From: Deltaproteobacteria bacterium
GTDB taxonomy: Bacteria; UBA10199; JACPAL01; JAHFST01
DNA: 64,000 bases
Assembly (NCBI GenBank): GCA_023265625.1
Contig: JAHFST010000001.1
Span: 1 to 64,000, forward strand
Reading direction: 5' to 3'
Shown: positions 1 to 8,134 of the stretch, in pieces
How positions within the stretch are numbered: the first letter of the stretch is position 1
How the letters are laid out: every line of letters starts with the position of its first letter
Position numbers and translations under genes: made by a program
Notes under the pieces: generated by a model
What the model was told of the DNA's origin: nothing
Databases searched by the model: none
Seen by the model: only the letters and a program-made list of their open reading frames with translations

Positions 1-1
1 G

Positions 2-2014
2 AGTGACCGGGTCCAGTCGGCCGACGAGTTTCTCCAAGAGTTGGAAAGGATCGCGCTCAAGTATTACAAGGCCCCGACTCAACAATTTGCCAAGCCTACT
101 GATGAGGCTACTGCGGGAGCTGCTCAAGGAGACGCAGAACCAGCTGCTGCAGAACCTGAGACAGCGGCTCAAACCAAGACTGCTCAAGGAACCCCTGATC
201 CCACAATTGACGATGACGCCCCTGGTACCCCTGAAGAGCGTAGAAAGAAGCTTTTGAGCGATTACTTCACACAACCAGCCGCCGATTTTGTGCAAACCTC
301 CCGATTAGATCCTGCCGAGGTGATTCGAGATTTTTGTGGAGAATTCGGCCTGCCAATTCCTGGTGAGCGCTACAAACTGGATGAGATAAAAACCCTCAGG
401 AACAAAAAAATCCGCTCCACCTTGGCATCCCATGATCGGGCCCCAGCCCCAGAAGAGCTCCTGGTGGCAGAGATCCGCCAATGGTTCGAAACAATGCCAC
501 CAGAGCTAGATGATCGTTTCTGGGCCTTGGATGGCCTCCCCGACTTTCATAAAAGGGGCGTTGCCGTGCCACGAGAGTATCTGACCATGTGTATCGATGT
601 TTTATCATCACGTCCATTCCGAGAACAGTTTCCCAAGGGGCTTTTGACAGACAACCTGGAGCCGTTTAGGGAAGAGCTGAGAAGCCGGGTTCGCCAAAGA
701 CTCTCTTTGGAAGAATATCTTAGGAGCCGATTTTTTGAGTTTCTAGCCCCGCTCTCAGGCGAGGGACGGCAGAGTTTTTGTGAAGCCGCTGCTGAGGTCT
801 ATGCCTCGTTGACTGATGAGGCCAGTTCAATCTTCCAAACCTTGGGTGGAACCTCCGTAAATACATCCAGTGGTGAATTTCCAACGATGTATTTGGAGTG
901 GTTCTGTAAGGAAGTGCGGCTCTTGTGGGAAAGAGACCATAATGGAACTACTTCGCGCATGGCTTCGGTGGTCCAAAATGATCGCAATCGAATTAGGGCA
1001 CGACTTGAAGTCCTCAGTAAAAATCTCCGATCCCTAGCAAATCTGATGAAGGAACTATCGGGAGTCACTGATGCTAGGGTTGCCAAGGAAACCAGACTTC
1101 GAATCCTCGAAGCCCAACTTCATTTCCTCTTTAAGGGCAAGGAGGGTGAAAAATACGCAAAAACTCTTTATCGCCTCTCCAAAATGCTGCTTATTCGTAT
1201 CGAGGCGAGGAATGAAGATGAACGGACTAGTTCAGAGGTCCTCGCCATTCCAGGGGGTGCTACCTGGGGTGAAATTAAGGAGAAACTAGACGAAGAAGGA
1301 CCTCGGTTAGAAGAGGCGGTTGGAGAGACAAAAAACGCTTGGGTAGATCTCGCCGCTCTCCATGAGATTGATTATTTCGCACAGGTCAAATTCCTCTGTG
1401 ATCACCTTTTACCCGAAAGCCCCAAAAAAAGAACTGTTTCATCTATCCTGGCAACCATAGAACGCGACGCTGACTTTAAAGGGATAAGACACCAAACATT
1501 CACCCCCACCAATAGATCCCGTGGTGAACTAGAAAAACACCTTCGATCTCAGTTTGAAGAGGATGTCGTCCCCTTCTTTACCAATTTGCAACCCCCCATC
1601 TCGGGTGCCAAGCCCTATCCTCCCAATATGGATCAAGTATTTTCAGTGATCGAGCGTAATATTCCTGATGCCATAGGGGCCATCGTCGTGGTCCATCACG
1701 TCACTCCTGACAATACAGCTTCAGCCGATCAGCAAGACACTAATACAGTCCGGTTGGCCCAGGGCTACTTTGAGACGGCCTATCAAAAATATCGAGGAGA
1801 TCGTCCCTCTTTCTCACTGAATCTGAACACCATCAACGTTGGAAGAGCCACTTTAGGCGCGTTGGCCGACGAAAGAGGTCAAACCATTACACGTTACCAA
1901 ATGGTAGTTATTCGCAAAGGAACCGACACTGCCAAAGTTAAAGAAGCTCTACAACTATTTGCTAGCAAGAAATCATCGATCTTGGATGCGAGCTTAGACT
2001 CGCCGGGGCACTAG
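2..2014 (+). CDS. Hypothetical protein, 5'-truncated by the window edge
   Basis: The frame is open from the first full codon (base 2) to TAG at 2012-2014, so the true start lies off the window; an in-frame TTG at 41 is only the first possible start inside it. At least 670 residues. An Ala/Glu/Thr/Pro-rich, probably disordered stretch (visible residues about 30-85) is followed by a mainly helical, highly charged body. I see no signal peptide, membrane segment, cysteine cluster or catalytic motif that I recognise, and I do not assign a function. It lies on the same strand as, but about 200 bp from, the AbiE pair and is unrelated to the polysaccharide genes. The frame is clean and codon use looks ordinary, so I am confident it is a real gene. 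Confidence 0.75.
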   Translation, partial: SDRVQSADEFLQELERIALKYYKAPTQQFAKPTDEATAGAAQGDAEPAAAEPETAAQTKTAQGTPDPTIDDDAPGTPEERRKKLLSDYFTQPAADFVQTSRLDPAEVIRDFCGEFGLPIPGERYKLDEIKTLRNKKIRSTLASHDRAPAPEELLVAEIRQWFETMPPELDDRFWALDGLPDFHKRGVAVPREYLTMCIDVLSSRPFREQFPKGLLTDNLEPFREELRSRVRQRLSLEEYLRSRFFEFLAPLSGEGRQSFCEAAAEVYASLTDEASSIFQTLGGTSVNTSSGEFPTMYLEWFCKEVRLLWERDHNGTTSRMASVVQNDRNRIRARLEVLSKNLRSLANLMKELSGVTDARVAKETRLRILEAQLHFLFKGKEGEKYAKTLYRLSKMLLIRIEARNEDERTSSEVLAIPGGATWGEIKEKLDEEGPRLEEAVGETKNAWVDLAALHEIDYFAQVKFLCDHLLPESPKKRTVSSILATIERDADFKGIRHQTFTPTNRSRGELEKHLRSQFEEDVVPFFTNLQPPISGAKPYPPNMDQVFSVIERNIPDAIGAIVVVHHVTPDNTASADQQDTNTVRLAQGYFETAYQKYRGDRPSFSLNLNTINVGRATLGALADERGQTITRYQMVVIRKGTDTAKVKEALQLFASKKSSILDASLDSPGH

Positions 2015-2175
2015 ATTTGTTGCGTCACAATCCCAAGGAAACACTGGCGATGGGGTCGAGTGCCTGCGACTGTGACTTCGGCATTAGCCCTGCAACTTCG
2101 GCTGTGCCCGGGGCATCGGGTTGAGGCGACGCCGATAATCTCAAGAGTTTTCCCGCCCATTTATAAATATATATT

Positions 2176-2202
2176 ATATTGTTACTATATTAGTCACAAT
2201 AT
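2176..2202. promoter_or_regulatory. Palindromic operator candidate upstream of abiEi
   Basis: Two 11-bp arms, ATATTGTTACT (2176-2186) and AGTCACAATAT (2192-2202), are inverted copies with a single mismatch, separated by the 5-bp spacer ATATT. The site ends 14 bp before the abiEi ATG and sits in an AT-rich stretch (2160-2216) that probably holds the promoter. AbiEi antitoxins are known to bind inverted repeats in their own promoter and repress the operon, so autoregulation is the natural reading. Binding itself is inferred. Confidence 0.65.
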
Positions 2203-2216
2203 GATATATAAATCGT

Positions 2217-3038
2217 ATGTCGAAGCGAAGCCTCTCAAGGCGAGAATCGGACCTTATCTTAGCGCTTGAATGGGAAAAGCAGCAGATTGTTAGTTTGCAG
2301 GAAATTGTTAAACGGCTCCACTGCTCACCGGCCTATGCAAGAAAGATGGCCCATGTGTTATCCAAAAAGGGTTGGTTAGAGCCCCTATTTAGAGGGCATT
2401 ATTTGCTCATTGGAGCCAATCGCGGCCCCAAGGGTGTTCCTGAGATGAATCCTTACTTGGTGGCAAGGCTCCTTCGTCAGCCTTATTTTTTTGCATATCG
2501 TATCGCCTGTGTTCATCATGCCCTGTTAACTCAAATTCCTTCGGTAATTCATGTTGCTGTGACACGATTGAAGAGACCCCTTGAAATTAAAAATGTTTGC
2601 TTTGACTTTATTGTTCTCTCCCAAAAAAGGTTTTTTGGGTTTGAAGAGGCCACCTTCTTTGGTGAAAAGCTCAAGATTTCCGATCTGGAGCGCACGGTGC
2701 TAGATGCCTTGGATCGGCCTGATCTGGTGGGTGGCATTGAATCCGGCGCCCAAGTTTTATTTGAGGCGAGAAAAAAGATCCATGGTTCCAAATTAGTCGA
2801 TTATCTTCTAAAAATGAATGACAGCGCTCTGGCGAGACGATTTGGCTATCTGTCTGAAATGTTAAAGATAGATCTCAGCAAAGACCTTCAGCATTATCTA
2901 AAAAACCAAGTGAGAAGAGATCCGGCTTTTCTAGGGGAACCTGCGAGATGGGGCCGAGAGGGTGTTCGCAATAAGGCTTGGAATCTGGTGGTTAATGTTC
3001 CCAAGGAGGAAATGATGGGAGAGATTCGCATGGTATGA
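2217..3038 (+). CDS. abiEi: AbiEi-type antitoxin / transcriptional regulator of a type IV TA system
   Basis: 273 residues. The N-terminus (about residues 10-65) is a winged helix-turn-helix of the AbiEi kind: an opening helix, a recognition region containing 'CSPAYARKMAHVLSKKG', then a short wing ending 'FRGHYLLIG'. The remainder matches the length and layout of the AbiEi C-terminal domain, which counteracts the toxin in this family. The start is ATG 2217, directly after the AT-rich operator region. The stop overlaps the start of the partner gene by 4 bp (ATGA), the usual coupled antitoxin-toxin arrangement. Expected role: repress the operon and neutralise the AbiEii nucleotidyltransferase. 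A chromosomal regulator of the same family without toxin pairing is unlikely given the neighbour. Confidence 0.8.
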   Translation: MSKRSLSRRESDLILALEWEKQQIVSLQEIVKRLHCSPAYARKMAHVLSKKGWLEPLFRGHYLLIGANRGPKGVPEMNPYLVARLLRQPYFFAYRIACVHHALLTQIPSVIHVAVTRLKRPLEIKNVCFDFIVLSQKRFFGFEEATFFGEKLKISDLERTVLDALDRPDLVGGIESGAQVLFEARKKIHGSKLVDYLLKMNDSALARRFGYLSEMLKIDLSKDLQHYLKNQVRRDPAFLGEPARWGREGVRNKAWNLVVNVPKEEMMGEIRMV

Positions 3039-3901
3039 TGGAACAGCGTTATGCAGACTTATTTGCCAATGGTGCGCAAGTCCCTCTTGAAATCGCCGAA
3101 AGGGAAATTACGCTGACCTACGTTTTAAAGGTCTTTGAGGACACTCAAATTCTGAAAAAACTCGCGTTTAAAGGCGGTACGGCTCTCCGGAAATGTGTTT
3201 ATGGTAAAGAAACCCGGTTCTCCCTGGATCTTGATTTTACCAGGATCGACAAGAAAGCCAACCCAGACGACCTGATTCTAGAAGTGGTTCAGAATCTAAG
3301 AAAGTCCGCTTATGGGATTCAATTTAATGTCGCTGTGAAGGATTTTTATGTGACCGATGACCAAGCGGCCTGTGGCGCGGTGATTCGTTATCGTCATGAC
3401 TGGCATGAAGCCTTTTTTAAATTGGAAATCAGCCTGAGGGAGACACCCTCCTTGCCTCTTGTCTCGCTGCCGCTGAAGTCACAAGCCTATTTTAAATATC
3501 TTGAGTTTCCCTCATTTTCGGTCCCCTGTTTGCAATTTGAGGAACTCCTGGCGGAAAAAATTAGGGCCGCTTCCCAACGCGTGAGGTCAAGAGATCTTTA
3601 TGATCTTGCTCAAGCGGCAGAAAAGCCTTTTAATGCCGACTTAATGCGTAATCTTACGGTGATAAAGTTTTGGAATGTTCACGACACCTTTGATCCTAAA
3701 AAATTTTTGGAAAAGATACAGTCGAGCCGCTATGACTGGGATGATTTGAAGCAGTTGCTGCGGAGAAGTCAAAAAATTGACCCCAAACGTTTGATAGCCA
3801 ATTGCCAGCGGCGCTATCAATTTTTGCAAGACCTCACGGAAGATGAAGTAAGGATCATCGCCGATAGTAAACGGCATAAGCTGAAAGTGTCTTATGAGTA
3901 G
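3035..3901 (+). CDS. abiEii: AbiEii/AbiGii-type nucleotidyltransferase toxin
   Basis: 288 residues. The DNA polymerase beta-like nucleotidyltransferase signature is visible: 'FKGGTALRK' (residues 45-53), then 'RFSLDLDF' (61-68) with the metal-binding Asp65 and Asp67. The later conserved motif is 'EELLAEKIRA' followed by 'RSRDLYDL'. These are the four AbiEii motifs in order, so the enzyme looks intact. Family members transfer nucleotides to a cellular target; for related toxins this is the tRNA acceptor end. They give bacteriostasis and phage abortive infection. Translation is coupled to abiEi by a 4-bp overlap. The pair lies just outside the polysaccharide cluster and is probably an independent defence or stability module. 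Confidence 0.85.
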   Translation: MMEQRYADLFANGAQVPLEIAEREITLTYVLKVFEDTQILKKLAFKGGTALRKCVYGKETRFSLDLDFTRIDKKANPDDLILEVVQNLRKSAYGIQFNVAVKDFYVTDDQAACGAVIRYRHDWHEAFFKLEISLRETPSLPLVSLPLKSQAYFKYLEFPSFSVPCLQFEELLAEKIRAASQRVRSRDLYDLAQAAEKPFNADLMRNLTVIKFWNVHDTFDPKKFLEKIQSSRYDWDDLKQLLRRSQKIDPKRLIANCQRRYQFLQDLTEDEVRIIADSKRHKLKVSYE

Positions 3902-3967
3902 GAAAAATCAGAGTGGGGCTCTCGAAAGTCCAGTAATTATGAATAATATCAACTATATGCCAAGCTC

Positions 3968-3981
3968 ACCATTATAATGGT
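3968..3981. promoter_or_regulatory. Perfect 14-bp palindrome containing a TATAAT box
   Basis: ACCATTATAATGGT is a perfect palindrome whose centre includes TATAAT (3973-3978), a consensus -10 hexamer. It lies in the 232-bp gap between abiEii and the repeat-protein gene, about 150 bp before that gene's start. No good -35 hexamer is seen 17 bp upstream (CAACTA at 3950-3955). It could be a repressed or activator-dependent promoter with a long leader, or chance in an AT-rich gap. Confidence 0.3.
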
Positions 3982-4054
3982 AAGTTATGCAAGTCCCAAT
4001 TTTTCCGTCCTGCCTGTACCAGGGTGAATAGATAAGCCAAAAATAAATTGTCAG

Positions 4055-4113
4055 TCGGCGCAACTTCTCCAACGTTCCGCCGATAACCCCTCTGATGCCA
4101 GATTATTGGCATC
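4055..4113 (+). promoter_or_regulatory. Structured 5' leader with two perfect stem-loops
   Basis: Stem 1: TCGGCG (4055-4060) pairs with CGCCGA (4078-4083) across a 17-nt loop. Stem 2: GATGCCA (4094-4100) pairs with TGGCATC (4107-4113) across a 6-nt loop. Stem 2 ends 10 bp before the AGGGGAG ribosome-binding site (4124-4130) of the repeat-protein gene. I recognise no known riboswitch consensus. The hairpins may set translation efficiency or mRNA stability, or bind a protein. No poly-U follows, so an intrinsic terminator is unlikely. Confidence 0.4.
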
Positions 4114-4133
4114 AACAACCAGCAGGGGAGTAT

Positions 4134-7100
4134 ATGAAAATACTAAGGTACTTATTCATCGTCTGTCTCTTAATCCAGGCGCCTTTGGCCTGGTCTTCAC
4201 CGACGAAACCGCCGTTGCAGAAGTGGTGTGCTTATAATGAGACGAATGGATTGGTGTGGTTTCCGAATGCCGGGGACAAGGGGCAGTACATGAATTGCCA
4301 GTTGGCGAAGGACGGTGTGACTGATGATCTGTGCGATATTCGGTCATTTGGGGATGCGGGATTTGGGACGTTGCGGGACCGGATTGAGAACGAGAAGTTG
4401 GGATTTAACAGTGGGGATTATTGTCAGGACATGATGTTTTTTGCGATTAAGCAGGCGGAGTGGGATGCGAATCCGAAGCATGAGATTATTTTAAAGAGTC
4501 CGTTGGTTGTGAAGGGGATAAAGAAGGAAGGGAACCCCGGGTTTTTGTTGAGCGGGATTGGGTATGGGTATGACCCGGTGGGATTGGGGATAGTGATTGA
4601 TGCGACGGTGGATCCGTTTCCGGATAAGGCGTGCGCATTCATGATTGGCGGTGGATTGGCGAGTGTTCCCCAGATTACGAATGTGAAGATCCGAGTGAAG
4701 AATGATAAGTCAAAGGCGATTTGCGATGAGAATGGGAAGGATTTGTTGGGAGAGTTGGTGACGCAGGATATTGCGGATTTGACGGTTGGGGGTCCGAGTC
4801 CGTGCCAGGTTGGGGACAAGGCGGAAGGGTGTTTGTTTAAGAATGTGGTAGTGGAGGTGGTCAAGACGAGCACGGATATAGATTGGTCGGATTTCTTCAA
4901 GAAGTTGTTTGAGGGGATCAAGGAGAAGTACGATGTTGATGGGGATGGTTTTTTTGGGATCAGCAATGGGACGGCGGAGGAGCAGTCTGCGGCGGAGGAA
5001 CTTGCGAAGAGTGTAAATAAGCCAGTGGACAATTGTCCTGATGTGGCGAATGTGGATCAGAAGGACGTGGATGGGGATGGGATTGGGGATGTGTGCGATC
5101 CGGATAATGACAATGATGGAGTGAACGACGCCCAGGACAATTGTCCCTTGCTGGCGAATTCGGATCAGATTGATACTGACAATGATGGTCAAGGGGATGC
5201 GTGTGACAGCGATGATGACAAGGATGGTGTGAGTGATAACTTCGATCAGTGTCCTAAGGTGCTCGGGAGTGTGGAAGTTTATGGCTGTCCTCAGGACAAG
5301 TGGTGTGCGTTGAAGGGCACAGCGTTTAAGAAGACCGGGGTTGATCAAAATAAGAATGGGATAGATGCAGCCTGTGATCCTCAGGATGATGTGGTGACGC
5401 CGCAGGGCAACGATCAGGACAACGACGGAGTGCCGGATAGCATTGATCTCTGTCCTGGGAAGGATCCGACGCCGGTTTGCAAGCAGGGGGCGCAGCAATC
5501 TCAGGAATGGCTCCAGCCGCCGGATTGTTCGCAAGATAAGGATTATGACAAGGACGGATTGGGTAATTATTGTGACAAGGACATCGACAACGATGGAATG
5601 GGTAACGTAGCCGACCCGAATCCGAATACTCCAGATACGGATGGGGACGAGTTGTGTGATCGCGGGGGCAGCCACGAGGTGGTGATCAACGGCTTTCCCA
5701 TCAAATGCCAGGGGGAGGATGAGTGCCCGACGGTGGCGGCCAAGACGGCGGATGGTTGTCAGGTGCAAGATAGCGACGGGGATGGGGTGATCGACGGCAA
5801 GGACAATTGCGTTGAGCTTGCGAATAAGGATCAGATTGACACCGATAACGATGGTCAAGGGGATGCGTGTGATGATGATGATGACCACGATGGGATTGTG
5901 GATGCCCAGGACAATTGCCCTCAGCTTGCGAATAAGGATCAGCTTGATACCGATAAAGACAGTCAAGGGGATGCGTGTGACAGTGACGATGATCATGATG
6001 GAGTGAGTGACATTGCGGATCAGTGCCCTCAGTTATCAGGTGGGATTGATGCGGTATTTGGTTGTCCTGCCGACCAGTATTGTTTGGATAACCAAGGCAA
6101 GGCGCAGTTGAAGACCGGGATTGATCAGAACAATGATAAGGTTGATGCGGCCTGTGATCCTCAGGATGGTGTGGTGACGGTTGTTGACACCGACGGGGAT
6201 GGGGTGATCGACGGCAAGGACAATTGCGTTGAGCTTGCGAATAAGGATCAGATTGACACCGATAACGATGGTCAAGGGGATGCGTGTGATGATGATGATG
6301 ACCACGATGGGATTGTGGATGCCCAGGACAATTGCCCTCAGCTTGCGAATAAGGATCAGCTTGATACCGATAAAGACAGTCAAGGGGATGCGTGTGACAG
6401 TGACGATGATCATGATGGAGTGAGTGACATTGCGGATCAGTGCCCTCAGTTATCAGGTGGGACTGATGCGGTATTTGGTTGCCCTGCGGATCAGTATTGT
6501 TTGGATAACCAAGGCAAGGCGCAGTTGAAGACCGGGGTTGATAAGAACAATAATCAGATTGATGCGGCCTGTGATCCTCAGGATGGTGTGGTGACGCAGG
6601 ACAGCGACCAGGACAACGACGGGGTGCCGGATAATCAGGATCTTTGCTCCGGCAAGGGAGCGTCCGCGACCTGTGCGTTGGTGGCCAAGGGGCAGTGGAA
6701 TGGCAAGAGTCTGGTGGTGCCGAATTGTTCCCAGAGCCTGGATTATGATGGTGACAAGTTAGGGAACTTTTGTGACGACAACGATGATATCGACGGAGAT
6801 ACGGTCAAGGATGTGGATGACCCGAATCCCAACACCGCGGATGCCGACAGCGATGGTTGGTGCGATGGTCCGGTGGATGTTCAGGTGAAGGGCGAGGGGA
6901 TTGATGTTGCTTGTAAAATGGGGGATTTTTGCCCGCAGTCGTTTTCGATGGATAACAAATGTCCGGCTGTGGCGAACAATGATTCGGATGAGGATGGGGT
7001 TACCGATGACAAGGATCAATGCCCGACAGTACCAGGAGCCCTGACTGGAAATGGTTGTCCGGATCAGGATGGGGACACGATCAAGGATACGGATGACAAA

Positions 7101-8114
7101 TGCCCCGATCAGTTTGGTGGTGTCAATCCGGATGCAAGCAAGAATGGGTGCTCCGTGACTGAGATCGTCAATCCACCCACCCCGGTGACGGGTGATAAGG
7201 ACGCGGACGGCATCTCCGATCTTTTTGAAGATAAAAATAGCAATGGTCAGGCGGATACGGGTGAGACCTGCGCATTTCAAGATGAGCCGGTTGCCGCCGA
7301 TAATACAGGCCTGACCGATTGCAAGACACCCAATGATTCGGACAAGGACGGGTTTTTTGATGCGGTGGATTGCGCGCCGCTCGATGTGGCCAAGGGAGGC
7401 GCGAGTTCTTGCCTTGTGACCACGACGATTACGGATCCCGATTTTGACGATGACGGGATCTGCGATGAGGCCGTTTCGGCGACGGATCCCTTTACGAAGT
7501 CGAAGTGCCAGTCCAATGCCGCGGGTAAGGGCGACAATTGTCCCTTTGTGCCCAATGCGGATCAGAAGGATACGGATGCCGATGGGGTTGGGGATGCCTG
7601 CGCCCCGGCGACCTTCACGGACGTGGATGGCGATCATGTGCCGGACCAATTGGAAAAAGTGCTTGGGACCGATCCTACGACGGCAGACACCGATGGGGAT
7701 GGGGTCTGCGATGGCCCGACGGATACGGCGATCTGTATACAAAACTCCCTTCACGAGGGCGATAATTGCCCGCTCGTCGCCAATCCGGAACAAACGGATA
7801 CCAACGGCAACGGGATCGGGGACGCCTGCGACGGGGATCGTGATAGCGATACTGTCGCCGACGATAAGGATAACTGTCCTATGATTATCAACCTGGATCA
7901 GGTGGATACGGATCAAGACGGCATCGGTGATGTCTGCGACCCAAATCCCTCGACGAGTCAAGTGTTGAGCGCCGACGCGGTCCCGCAAGAAGGGGGTTGT
8001 AGTTTGATGTCGGGCGGGCAAAAGACGGATCTCTCGCCCTTCGCGGGCCTGTTGCTCCCATTGGTGACCTTTCTCGTGATGCGACGGAAACGTGGCACTT
8101 GCGTTACTCCCTAG
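4134..8114 (+). CDS. Secreted thrombospondin type 3 repeat protein with a sortable C-terminal anchor
   Basis: 1326 residues from ATG 4134, which follows AGGGGAG and opens a clear Sec signal peptide ('MKILRYLFIVCLLIQAPLAW'). An upstream in-frame ATG at 4095 lies inside a leader hairpin and would hide the signal, so I reject it. Residues about 20-285 are a unique domain. From about 285 to 1280 there are many calcium-binding thrombospondin type 3 units of the DxDxDGxxD...DNCP...GDACD kind. The tail has Gly-Gly-Cys-Ser (Cys about 1289), a hydrophobic helix and 'RRKRG', which resembles the tripartite GG/Cys-CTERM signals used for envelope sorting. Likely role: a calcium-stabilised surface fibre or adhesin; the ligand is unknown. 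Two internal blocks are near-identical duplicates. galU follows after 20 bp. Confidence 0.85.
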   Translation: MKILRYLFIVCLLIQAPLAWSSPTKPPLQKWCAYNETNGLVWFPNAGDKGQYMNCQLAKDGVTDDLCDIRSFGDAGFGTLRDRIENEKLGFNSGDYCQDMMFFAIKQAEWDANPKHEIILKSPLVVKGIKKEGNPGFLLSGIGYGYDPVGLGIVIDATVDPFPDKACAFMIGGGLASVPQITNVKIRVKNDKSKAICDENGKDLLGELVTQDIADLTVGGPSPCQVGDKAEGCLFKNVVVEVVKTSTDIDWSDFFKKLFEGIKEKYDVDGDGFFGISNGTAEEQSAAEELAKSVNKPVDNCPDVANVDQKDVDGDGIGDVCDPDNDNDGVNDAQDNCPLLANSDQIDTDNDGQGDACDSDDDKDGVSDNFDQCPKVLGSVEVYGCPQDKWCALKGTAFKKTGVDQNKNGIDAACDPQDDVVTPQGNDQDNDGVPDSIDLCPGKDPTPVCKQGAQQSQEWLQPPDCSQDKDYDKDGLGNYCDKDIDNDGMGNVADPNPNTPDTDGDELCDRGGSHEVVINGFPIKCQGEDECPTVAAKTADGCQVQDSDGDGVIDGKDNCVELANKDQIDTDNDGQGDACDDDDDHDGIVDAQDNCPQLANKDQLDTDKDSQGDACDSDDDHDGVSDIADQCPQLSGGIDAVFGCPADQYCLDNQGKAQLKTGIDQNNDKVDAACDPQDGVVTVVDTDGDGVIDGKDNCVELANKDQIDTDNDGQGDACDDDDDHDGIVDAQDNCPQLANKDQLDTDKDSQGDACDSDDDHDGVSDIADQCPQLSGGTDAVFGCPADQYCLDNQGKAQLKTGVDKNNNQIDAACDPQDGVVTQDSDQDNDGVPDNQDLCSGKGASATCALVAKGQWNGKSLVVPNCSQSLDYDGDKLGNFCDDNDDIDGDTVKDVDDPNPNTADADSDGWCDGPVDVQVKGEGIDVACKMGDFCPQSFSMDNKCPAVANNDSDEDGVTDDKDQCPTVPGALTGNGCPDQDGDTIKDTDDKCPDQFGGVNPDASKNGCSVTEIVNPPTPVTGDKDADGISDLFEDKNSNGQADTGETCAFQDEPVAADNTGLTDCKTPNDSDKDGFFDAVDCAPLDVAKGGASSCLVTTTITDPDFDDDGICDEAVSATDPFTKSKCQSNAAGKGDNCPFVPNADQKDTDADGVGDACAPATFTDVDGDHVPDQLEKVLGTDPTTADTDGDGVCDGPTDTAICIQNSLHEGDNCPLVANPEQTDTNGNGIGDACDGDRDSDTVADDKDNCPMIINLDQVDTDQDGIGDVCDPNPSTSQVLSADAVPQEGGCSLMSGGQKTDLSPFAGLLLPLVTFLVMRRKRGTCVTP
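5774..6596 (+). repeat. 417-bp in-frame tandem duplication inside the repeat protein
   Basis: Bases 5774-6179 and 6191-6596 are the same sequence at an offset of 417 bp (139 codons). The first 272 bases (5774-6045 versus 6191-6462) look identical by eye; the remainder differs at scattered bases. Each copy holds two full calcium-binding units plus a spacer beginning 'FGCPADQYCLDNQGKAQLKT'. A more diverged third relative of the same block lies at about 5130-5400. The near-identity, including silent positions, points to recent unequal recombination or gene conversion. Confidence 0.9.
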
Positions 8115-8134
8115 GATAAAGTTAATAATGACGG

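Noticed and set aside
41-2014. TTG at base 41 considered as the true start of the first gene
   Set aside because: The frame stays open to the window edge with protein-like codons upstream of it, so the gene most likely begins outside.
2104-2114. TGCCCGGGGCA dyad considered as a terminator after the first gene
   Set aside because: Only five-base arms and no T-run.
4710-5996. Long minus-strand open frame of 428 codons opposite the repeat protein
   Set aside because: It is the complement of Asp/Gly-rich repeats, giving an Ile/Val/Arg-only sequence. The plus-strand frame has a signal peptide and known repeats.
5774-6596. Direct repeats considered as a CRISPR-like array
   Set aside because: The repeat is one 417-bp in-frame coding duplication, with no short regular spacers.
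6759-8021. Second long minus-strand open frame (420 codons) opposite the repeat protein
   Set aside because: Same artefact of repetitive GC-skewed calcium-binding codons; no ribosome-binding site and no protein-like composition.
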